Part shown: in pieces, positions 46,601-58,600 of the stretch
Layout: each line of letters begins with the position of its first letter
Position numbering within the stretch: position 1 is the first letter of the stretch
Source: Chrysaora quinquecirrha
Taxonomy: Eukaryota > Cnidaria > Scyphozoa > Semaeostomeae > Pelagiidae
Direction: 5' to 3'
DNA length: 64,000 nt
Assembly (NCBI GenBank): GCA_014526335.1
Contig: JACTAT010000037.1
Location: forward strand, 14,586,675-14,650,674
Translations under genes and position numbers: made by a program
Notes under the pieces: model-generated
Seen by the model: only the letters and a program-made list of their open reading frames with translations
Told to the model about the DNA's origin: nothing
Database searches by the model: none

Positions 46601-49600
46601 AGGCTTGGGATTTGTACCTGCAATGCATAGAAGGCAATAGATTTGAACGACTAACAGACTCCAGAATGATACCAGTAAACATCAGAGGTGGAAAATGTAT
46701 CGGAACACGGGACCAGTGGTCCCAGAAGATATTTTGAGTCACAGAAAGAAAAAAATTAGAATTTGTATACAAATGTCCTGAAAGGAATGAATGAACACAT
46801 TAAAAAAAGAAAGTTTGAGAAAAACAAGAACAGTAAACCGGTCAGCAACGATTCATACTGAGCAGATATTATGCAACTGGTATTCGACTTGCTAGCTGCA
46901 ATGATCAAGTAAAAATGTTGTCGCAAAATTGATACTTAAAGGTATTCAATACTCCTTTGAAAGTGCAGATGAAATTCACAATTTTGTTGCTTTGTAAATC
47001 AAACCGGCAAGCTTCAGTAGGAGCAGATTATTTGTAGAATGCACTAAAGCTCTTGTATTCAAGAAAGTCAAACGAGAGAACTTTTTGCATTTAAGTGTGT
47101 ATCTTATGATTCTTATCAGGCCAACTTCACTGTTACTGTTTCATAACAAACAAACAAAATAACAAAAATACGTATTTAGCTCACTATTCATCTTAACTGC
47201 AGATTGGTGGTGCAGACAATATTAGTTATCTTAACTGCGGTCCCAGCAAGAAAAAAAATATTTTCCACTCCTGGTAAATATTCTGGTAACCGTAATTTCG
47301 CGATAAGCACATTTATTAAGTTAGCTTTAAGACATGATACAGTATGATAAGGCATAAGAAAACCATACCATAGACATATCATGCCATTTCATAACCTAAC
47401 ATATTCAATATTAACTGCGAAGGGCTTAGTAGTTTACAAGATACTTATGACATTATTTAGAATACGTATATGTTATTGACAATTGATGGGATTTGAACCC
47501 AGGACTGCATGACCAGAGAGCCAACGACCTTTCCACTGAGCTATAGAGCTCAATGAAATCGTCGAGTAACTCTCCAAGTCATACAGCCCAAGGATTTCCT
47601 CCCATTTGATTTTAGTGTTTCGGCTGTGTTGAGCCTTCTTCAGCGCCATAACTATTAATATATATTTGTCATGAATCGCCATTCATTTGAGACGGAAAAT
47701 GCAGAGTTTCAGTTTTAGAAAAAGGCTTATATAGGGAGTGACCTTAATCGATGGAGCGAACTTATCAAAATTTCAGGATAGTGATATGATAAAACATTCC
47801 TTCAGTGAAAGTAGTAAGATAAATTTGGCCTAAATACAATCACGGGATAAATTCCAATAGTATTGCTTTCATATAGCAAGGAAATAAGGACAAAATTGTC
47901 CATGGCACAACATGCGTTACCCAGAAGGTACCAATATGATTTTTTAATCAAATACGACGGTGACTTGATCTCCATGAAAACTGTTGTAATGCTAAATGCT
48001 ATGAAATCCTAAAAGTTTTGCTATAACATAATTCTTTTCGCTGAGCGTTCACAAAATGTGGGTATCATTTAAAATCTGCAGCAAAAAAACGAGCAACTCC
48101 TCGTTATGACATCACGACCTAAGGATTTTGCCAGAATCCTTTTAAATTAAATCAGAAATATCAAAGCTATGTTGCTTACTTTTTATTTCGTGTGCTGGCC
48201 TTTACAAGACGCGCGTTATCACGTTTCTTTAGCTCATCCCTATATTTCTTAGCCCATTCAACCGTGTCTACTGCTGGAGTTCTTTTTCTCAAATTCTGCT
48301 TTATCAGTCGCTTTCTGGTTAAAAATCCTCTCATTGCACTGAAAATCGAAAAAAAAAAACATCTTTGTATGATCACACTTAATCTGACGATTTGGAAAAT
48401 TTTCCAAATAGAAAATCGATTCTTGAATCTGTCCACATCAAAACCAAAGGCCTGCTCTGTGTAGACAGGAAGAGTTCGCTTTCTCATGTGGACTCTTCGA
48501 TTAATTCTATCGATCTTCCCGCTGTATCCGGCAAGCTGACTGGTGTTTAAAACACAATGCCAATTTAGCTTCACATTCTGATTGGTGCATTGCGACCCGC
48601 AACTGGGTTATAAATTCCGCCTTTTTCTGGTGTTTCGGTCTGCTTTTGACGTTTATACTCTGAGGAGTGTCAGACGAAAAAAAGCTGTAAATATGTCCAA
48701 AAAAGTTTCGGCAATTTTGAAATTTTGTCCTGCTTAAAAATTTTTGGTAACGATTAAAATGGATTCTTTAACCTGTGACCAAAACCACACCACACAAAAC
48801 TACACCAATGCAATGAATACAATTTACCATACCTTACAATACCAAACGATACCCCATGGTAACATACCATATTAAACCATAGCATAGCATACCATACCAT
48901 ACCATACAATACCATACCATACCATACCATACCATACCATACCATACAATACTGTTAGCATACCCAACGCGCCTGTTGTAACAATGGTAAGCCATACCAT
49001 ACCATACCATACCAAACCATACCATACAATACCGTACCATATCAAATTATACCATACTGTACCATATCATACCTTAATTGTGTATACCATGCAGCAGACT
49101 AGTATACCATATCGAGTAGAGCAATACCGTACCATATCATACCATACCATACCAAACCATACTATACCATACCGTACTATTCCATACAATACCATACCAT
49201 ACCATACAATACCATACCATACTATACCATACCATACCATGCAATACCATACAATACCATACCATACCATACCATACCATATTATACCATTCCATCTTAC
49301 ACCGAAAAGTATCTATACCGATTTTATATTTAAACAACTGTTGAAAAGTAGGAACAAACCTTTGTAATTTAACCGCTGCCTTTCGCTGTCTTTCTATCTC
49401 GGATACCTTCAAGTTTTGCATATATTTCCTTGCCATGTATCCACGAAAAATCCTACAAACAAAAAATTCAACTGGATCTACTTTTTGTCTAATTGGTTCT
49501 CCCGGGTAGGCCAGGAAAAGGACGACACTTGTTGAATCGGCTTGATATGGATCATTATGGTTTTCGACTATTCACAACAAAAAATATAAAACCTTTATTG

Positions 49601-52600
49601 TTCTGTATTATTTTGTCAGTCTCCATGGCAAAAAATTTGTCCTCCGACGCTGGACACTCACAAACCTAACTTTCCAAAAATTTTGACTTATAGGTATATC
49701 GTTACAATAAGCAACAAAAAGACGTTTCACAATAAGTTGCCTAAATCTGCCCAAATGAATCCAAATTTCGATATTTTTACTCGGTAACAGAAACGACACC
49801 ATTGTATGACAGCTCCTTTACATGACGTTGTATCTCACGAGAATGGTTATACAAAAATGTTTGGTCGCCGTTTGTTCTTTGCTTACCAAGCAACATCCAT
49901 GCAGATTTTGGTTGTTTAATCTCATTTAATAGCTGAGATTGAGATGAAGAGAGGGCACCTGTCCAGGCTGAGAATGTTCTTAAACGCCCAGGTTAGATAG
50001 TGCTAAGAAAATTCACGAATGATGAGTCATAAGTCCATTGCTGTGGGATGAATAAAGAACCTAAGGCCCCGTTACGAAAACGGTGCTATAGGTCATACCG
50101 GATTGGCCTTCCGTTTACACTGAAACGTTCTCCTAACAGGCATGAAATGAAAAAGATTTTTAAAACGGAAAGAATCGTTTCAGTTTAAACTGGTGAAAAT
50201 GGAATGATTTCGTTCCGGGTTGAAAGGGAGATGTTAACTTTCATTATTTATTCTAGCACCATATCAAGCGCCCTGTTAAAATTGTCTCGCAAAAATTTTG
50301 CGCCTCCCTTTCAATCCGACACGAAATGTATGACGGCATGACTTCGTACCGTTTTCATTTAGAAACGGCATAGTATAAAGGGGGTCTACAACATGCAATT
50401 ACGTGCAGTTATACCTTTGTATGTCAACTGCAGCATTCACTTTTCGTTGGTATTGGAAATCTTCTTGCAACGAAGGCTACAAAAAAGCGTATGCTAGTTA
50501 TAAGAAAGAATGCATCGTATATCATATAACATAATAACAGAAGCACTTTAATAACATATATATAATTTATAACATATAACAGAAGCACTTTCAATGAATT
50601 CGATCAAAAGAGAATTTATTGCTCTCACGTACATTATCATCGAAACAAAAATGTGAGAAATCCTTGACATTGAAAACAGCTTCTCGACCAGCTGACACTC
50701 CCTTTACCCCAGAGCGAGGTCTTCTCGAAGAATGAGCCGAACCTGCTCTACTTGAGGCCTTAGAATAACCAGAAATGGGCCTGTTTGCTCTACCAGCAGC
50801 AGATACTGGGCGACCATTTTGCTGTTTGTGTATATTTTCCTTGGCAGCCTCTGAATAAAGATCAGCTTGCGTTTCAGATCCTTGAAGCACTTTGTTTTCT
50901 ACACGTAGAGCAAAGCCTTGAGCACGAAGTGGATGAAATCCTCCTACGGGAAAAAGCTATTTAGTTAACAAGACTTATATTTGACATGAGTTGCGAACAC
51001 TAGTATAGATTTCTCCACAAGTGGCATACCACAGTAGATGTGATACGAATCAGGACTCCATGACAAGAGAGCTAACAATGTTTCTACTGAGCTAAAGAGC
51101 TCAGTGAAATCGCCGAGTAACTCTCCAAGTCATACAGCCCGAGGCTCTCCTTCTGTTTGACATTCTGTTTTTCAGCTATGTTGAGTCTTCTTCAGGAAAT
51201 ACATACTTTACATATTGCATATACATATTCGGGAACACTACAAAGTGGCAAGGCATGCTCACTCTGGTCATGCAATCCAGGTTCGAGTTCCATCTATTGT
51301 GGTATGCTACTTATTGACATGACTTAAGTGCAAAGACGAAAGACTTAAGAACTCGTGTGATAAGAGACTAAAATTCACGCAGATATTTGGTCTGTACACG
51401 TGTTGAACCAAACTGCAATGTATACGTTCCTTAGGCCTATTGGATATTTACGTCCTTCTAATAGTAATAAAAATCTTTATAGCTGAATAATTACGCATAT
51501 GTCAGTGGATGAAGGTAGCCTCTACCAACACCTGACCTCTAGTATAGGCTCGTTAGAAAATATTTTCTTCTTTTGTTTTGTATCTTCGTTGATGGTTAAT
51601 ACAGCTTTCAAATTGAAATGGCTTAATCTGCTCACCTATGAATATTTCTTCAAACTTGTTAAACCAACAAATAAAATAAAAACTTTCGTATGATGACGGG
51701 ATTAAATTTTACTTCGTAAAAAATTTATTTTTTTCTTTCGAATTTGCTTGCAAACCCTTTAGGTTTCTTACTGAATATTGAATAACATCCTAATTCTTTC
51801 TGCATCGCAAGATACAGATAGCACCACTCTGCTTTCAACGTATCGACAATAGAAAAATAAAGATTTGGTGTGTTATAAAGACTCGAAATAGACTTTTGGA
51901 ACACATCCGCAGTGTTGTCTAAGCTGCGTTCTGGTTGGTTCAGGGAAACCTATTGTTAAGGAAAACACAGAAGAACGTCAAACAGTAACGGTTAATTGTA
52001 TGTTACTATTTCGTACAATGAGCTCAAATTACGCCAAGATTTTTTATTAGCATTTAACTAGCACTAGCAGTGACGGACAGTGGAATTAGTTTTTTGTCTA
52101 TCAGTTATGATGATAAAATGTTTTCTCAAAGGCAAAATGAAAAACCTCTGGACACGAATGCACACTCATTAAATCATGCAAAATCTGTGCAATAGTTTTC
52201 AGAAATACCTGGTGGTGTGGTGAGGCAAGCATGGTTTTTAAATCAACATTGTAAAAAGACAGAAAAGCTTGACTCTATACATACCATTATACTGTTCAAC
52301 TAACTGTGTGTTTAGAGAGTTCTGTGGTATTCCATCCGAAGCATCAAGAAGATAATTCTTGTTTGAATATGGACTCTTCGATTGCTTTCCATAGCTCTTC
52401 ATGTAAACATCTTTTTCTTTCATATAAAAGTCTTTGTCCTTATTAACATGTAGAATGCTTGGAAAGTCAACATCTAGCTTTTGTACATGGTATTCAGATC
52501 TAGATTCAGATAAAAATGCACAATGTTAATGGAATATCACAAATAGGCACCGTCGAAACCTGACCGTTTCTTCACTAATAAAAACAAACAGAATTTGAAG

Positions 52601-55600
52601 TTTCAGGATTAGAGTTTACCCTATCTTCAAAAAAGTTAAAAAATTTGAGTGTCTTGTACATTGCAATTACAAAGAGTCAAGCTTGCAGCTAAAATTGAAA
52701 ATTGAACGTCAAACTTTGGAATATCATGATAGAAAAGCAAACATGAAGAATATAATGCGCAAGAATGAATCCTCAAGCTTTACAAAAATTTGTACACATA
52801 CTGCAAAAACGACCTCGTTTAGGAAAGTTATGAATATCTATCATTGATGTTTCTTCACTCATAGACCTTCCCAATTATTACGTCACACGTGCTGATGCCT
52901 GCAATGCATTTTGGTAGTTGCAGTCAGTCACCACAACGCCACGTGTTGTCACTTGTCTTTGTCAGTACAGTACGCAGCGTTGTTATCTTTATATCATAGC
53001 TAATCCAAAAAACCATTAGTGTAGATGCAAATTTCACACTCTTAGGCCCTTTGGTCTTGATTTAGTGACCATAAAAAACTTTGGGAATTTGTAAATCGTT
53101 TGACTCTGGAAATTGAACAGGAATAAAAACTTTGGGTCCTCGGTCATCATTGAAACGATAATCGACACGACAAAGCCTCGAATTTTGTAAATACCTACAT
53201 GGGCAGAAATGTGGGTGCTGTATCCAAATCAGGGGTAAAAAATTTGCACAATTCCTAAAAGAATTTCAAAAGGATGCCGCTAATGGCTGGGATAAAAAGA
53301 GGCGTACTTAAGTTACCTTTGATCACCAGAACCTTCTGAAGATAAACCTAAAACAGAAACTGTTGATGAATTGATGGCAAGAACAATAAAAATATATAAT
53401 TAATAGGAGGAGGAGTGTTCTTAAACCATAAACATGTACCCGTGTCAGCCAATTAAATCAGCAGTATAATTTTTCTCTGTTTTGCAGTAAGCTGTAAATT
53501 ATTTTCTCTCCTAAATTTTGTTTGTAAGTGAACATAATTCAGATTTACTTTGGGGAAGTCTTAGGAAAAAAACGCGTGAATTACTGATGTAAGAAATCAT
53601 TCCAATGTTGAAAGCGAAAAATATGCCTTATGGTTAATGCAAAGTGTAGTGGTATATGGGGGGTGCAACATCTGTTAGTTTGTTTTGAAAAACGTTGCCC
53701 TGAGAGCAAAGTATTTGAAGGAGGGTAATGTTGCTAGCAGCTGAAATTTGATATGTCGGCCAAACCAAGTGTGGCCATAGCTTAAAATTTCGATTTTGCG
53801 ATGCTAGGAGAGAATACAATCAAATGAAGATTTGAATCTTTTCTGGTAATACACATTCAAAACCTTAACCTTTCAAGAACTGAATAGACCCTCTGTGTTT
53901 GTAGCAATGTGAAGTTTCCGCAGTAACATCATCATTATTAATAGAAATATATAGTTATATAGCTATACAGTATGCTCCTCCACAACTACACGAAAACCAG
54001 GCTTCGAGCAACGACACAGAATGATAAAACCATGATAGAATTGAATGTACACCAGTGTGAAATTAAGATCTTCATTACCTGTATCTTGCTCATAAGGTCT
54101 CGTAAGCTTTACATATTCTCGTTCATCGAAAATCGAAAACGAGGAATCCTGCGCGGTAATCCAAACTGGAACAGCATTGCTATTTCCAGACATACGGTCG
54201 CTGCAAATGGAATTATAGGCTACAATTATATACTTTCTCTAAAGAGCTTAACCCTAATCCCTGGGCTTTTTTATCTTATATAGCCCGGAGGGGGTGTTTT
54301 CCATCTCCTCCTTCCAGAAATGGCATTCCTCCAGAGCTAGTGCAATGAAACTTGGCACAGGCATTAACCAATGCATGACATGTTTGCAAATTGGGCGTCT
54401 CCCACTTCTATTATGAAGTCATTCTGACATCATAATCAAAACATGCTATAGATGGCAGTCAAAAAACGACCCTTCCTAAAATCAATAAAAACCAGAAATT
54501 TCTTCACATTTTGTTACTTGTAATTTTTTTCTATTACCTCACGAAGAATCAGCCAATTCAGGTAAGATCTACTGGTAAAAATAGGCATTTATATGTCCTT
54601 TTGGCATGACCGCTTTCCATATAATGCAACTTCACGGACCCATAGTTGATATTATTATGGGAATATTTTGGTACCACTTTGCAGCTAATGCATATAGGCT
54701 TAACGTCAACCTGGTTTTTTAAGCTTACATCCCTCATACAACAGAACAGTTGCAAGAAAAGCTTCAGAGGGGGTGGAAAACACCACCCCCGGTAGGATTA
54801 GGGTTAATAAAAAGAATCCATGCCTTATGGAACTACTAGCTAAATAATGTTCTGTAATAGAAATAAAAAAATAGAAGTGAAAATACTTTTAATTGGGAGA
54901 ACTGGGACCCCAAAACCTGATTCACGGTGGGGGCTATTGTTATGTAAACAATATAAAACAATACCATTACGTCGTAAGTTAAAAAATGACGTCATAAGTT
55001 AAACATGTGCTGCAGTTTATGGAGCTTTGTCGAGTGAAACAGTCTTTTGATTATAAAAGCAGCTTTTAAATATTGTTATCGAAACTACCAGGAAAGGTTC
55101 GTAAGATCTTTGCGTCGTCATGTGTGTCTATTTCTGTTTGATTACTATAAGGGCATGGCATCAGTAAGGTCCTACCTTGATCTTCGTTCAGCTCCACCGA
55201 GGTGTCTTACAATCATTAATGACGTCAATGATTTAGTATTCATATAAGGAGATCTTGTCCCTTGTAAGATTGTCTCAGAAGATTGCGTCCTTTTCTTCGA
55301 TTGTTTGGCTTTCGAACCACTATCAGGAAATCTGTGAGATCTAACAACAAAGTTCCAAATTTAGTTGCTTTTCTCAAAAAATAGTATGACAAGCAAGCAA
55401 TAAAAAACTTAATACCATCAATATAACTACAACAACAACCATTAGACTGCCATTAGGCTTGATTCACAATGAAAGCTTGTAAAAGCGTGTGAGCTTTTTT
55501 GTGCGCTGAAGCGCTTCAATTTGTCTGTTTAGATTGTGAAAGCCTGAAAACGCGTAGGAGGTGATGCATAAAAACCAGAGCAGGGAAAAATTAAAGCCTG

Positions 55601-58600
55601 ACAAGAGATGCTAATTTTATTGATTACTTTAGAAAATTGTAATTTCTGCCACTTTCGTCCAACATTTAGCATTAAATTATCCGTTACAATGTCTTGGGTC
55701 TTGCTATTTTCAAATTACCAGCTAGCGCTTGTAACTCTTTTGGCTGCTAACTAACTAGCTTTCTAGAACGAACAAGCTCGGAAAACGTTTGCAGTCTGCG
55801 TGTGCTAAGAGATTTGTATTAAATTTCGTTGCACGCGCGTGCGCAAGCGCTCCAAAAGATTGTGAAGTGTGAATCCAGCCTTACAGTCAACTTTGTCTAA
55901 TTCGAACTCTGGCGGGAATATTCAAAATGTTCGAGTTACATTACAAAAAGTTCGACTCACACGAATTTACCCAAAATTCCGGTATTTTGCCCCATACAAT
56001 CGCAGTTGGAAACTTTTGAGCAGTTGTACACAAAGCTAAACAATTCTCATCGACTTATCTGGTCTTTCATAAAAAATTGTAACGCAAAAGAAAGCTAGCC
56101 TTTAGTATTTGAGAGTTGTTTGAAGAATCGAGTATAGTGCTTTGCTTTCATAATATGAAATTCTTGTATTAATATGAACACAACAGTGCTGCATTTTTCA
56201 AATCTTTTTTATTCGTTCATGGAAAATCCCAGTTACTCAGAGAAAACGTGAAAAATTGAAATAAACTCATTTCTGCACAGAAAAACTAAAGTGAAGAGCT
56301 TTTTAAAACTTTGCATTTGCAACTTAAGTTCTAATTTGTTCAAAGTTGTTTTTGAAAGCTAACTTGCATTATGACAGTCTTATTGATTGGCTTAAGGAAG
56401 CAAAGGCTCATGATTCATATCAACCTCATCTCCAGGGTGAATAGGCCTCTACGTGAAACTCCGCTGTCCTATTCGACCCTTGTATCGGCCTTGTCTATTC
56501 GCAATTTGATTGGCTGTTCAAACAATAGAAATTTTAAATGACGTCACAGTTTCTTCAAAATTTCACACCAAAATAGGCCGAAAACTATGTAAAAAACATC
56601 TATAGAAACCAAAAAATTATGCTACATGAGATAATGTATCTTGCCTTACAATTATCAATGAAATTCTTTGCATGTCCTTTCTAAGAATATCTGCTTTCGG
56701 AATCTACATCTTGTTTTTATGCCTAGGCCAAAATTCCCAGTATTTTGGCAGATTTTGTGGCCGGTACCAGGGCCAAAATCGATTTGACGGTTGAGATTGT
56801 CCTGTTAGAAAGAGGTCGAGTTGTGAACTTGAGCGGACAAATATTTGTGCGGTATCGTGTAAACGCTTTTGTCCGGACAAATATTTGTTCGCATCGATAA
56901 AGAGGCGGGAAATACCTTTCAAGCGAGGCAGTTTGAATTGAAAATGCTAGAAATGTGTTGGTGTCTGTGGTGTGTGTGTGAAGTGTTCGAGAAATAATTT
57001 TTTTTTCTTCACGACCATTAGCTTTGGTCTTCTGCATTTGGATAAGCTTCTTTGCTTGCTCCACTGTCTGGCTTTGGATACCGCTGCTGAAACCTTTCAG
57101 TTATTTCAATATATTTGTTTTAAATGGTTTCTCAATCTACATAGGCCATTCGCTGTTTTCATTGTTTTGTAGTCCAGAATGACTTGCACAAGCAAGGCTG
57201 CTTCATCATCTGACCAAACAAAGTTCTTCTCTGCTTTCTTTGCTCCCTTTGCTATGCTCATTTTTTCTTTACTTTTGTTATTAAAAAGAAATAGCTGAAC
57301 TTTTGCAATGAATAGGAACGATGACAACTCAAACATCACTGAAAATTTCGATTCGATTTGGCGCCGAAATTTATGAAAATTGCTATTCTATTGCGCATGA
57401 CGAGCAAAGAAAGCCTGTTAGCAAAAACCACCGTGTAAACGCGAGGCCTATGAGTACAAATATTTGTCCGGTACACCTATCCGTACAAAAATTTGAGCGG
57501 CTAAAAACTTGTCCGGTACCATGTAAACGGGGTCTAAGCCTATACCAATTTTAAACAATTACAACAAGGTGTTTTAATTTCAGATGCGTACTAACCTGGA
57601 AAGTCTTTTAACGTATGTTTTATTCCCAAAGCCATCGTCAGTGTATCTAGAAAATAATATATTTGAGTAGCTGTTAATAGTGTGAATTTTATATGCATGT
57701 ATACTCGGTAGAGCCGGATCGTGTGAGCAAATACGATTGGCTTCATTTTGGGATTCACTTGCAAACTAAGACAAATCGAATGTGTCAAAAAGAGTAAAAT
57801 TTAATTTTCCAAAGTAGTTGAATGTTACTGTGAGATTAACATTTCCTCAGGGGGGGGGCATCTTTTGGGGTTAAGTGATAAGGACGTAAAATTTGAAGAC
57901 GAAAATATGGACCATAATTTGATTAAGCAAAAAGAACCCATGATTCCTCGTCACTGGCTGAGTCAACAATTTTGTACAAGATAAAAAGACATTCTAGTTT
58001 GTAAAGATACTAGAGTTATCACATTTTTTGAAATTCATGCATATGATGATTCTAAGTTTTATATCTCAAAATTTACATCCATAATTCCATTTACCTACCC
58101 TTTTGGTGACATTATATGACAGTAATTTCGTATTTTCAATAAAAATGTACCCCTAAAAATGGCACGTCCCCGCTACCATATACTTGTTACGTTATCCTCC
58201 GCCCTGAGAAAATTTTTCGCAAGCAGCAGACATAAATAGATGAGGACATTAGTAAATCTTTTAAGCATGGTTTTGATAATCATCATCATCTTACAGTCCC
58301 CTCCACGACCTTCACATATACATATATTTGTGACTATCCCGATAGCTCAATAAAAAATGGCTTTCGATGGAAAGAATCTGACATACGCCATATTTTGAAT
58401 GACGACATACAAAACCCAGGCGTTGAAAGCTCAGAGATAATCCACTATTCAATATACTTACTGATAGCGTTGTGAATTCGGCTCGACTGGTCCAGAAACT
58501 TTATAATGTTTTATAGATGCATTTTGCGTATCTTTTGGGAAATGGACTTTATATTGCTTTGAACTGTCTTCTGGTTTTAAAGTTATTTCTGCTTTCCGTA

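Noticed and set aside
47484..47551. Functional tRNA gene
   Set aside because: A- and B-box words are present, but the acceptor and anticodon arms do not pair convincingly by eye, and the sequence is part of a multi-copy repeat.
48754..49436. Tyr/His-rich and Met/Val/Trp/Tyr-rich open frames
   Set aside because: Translation of the (CCATA)n array on both strands. Only 49360-49452 on the minus strand is coding, as an IQ-gene exon.
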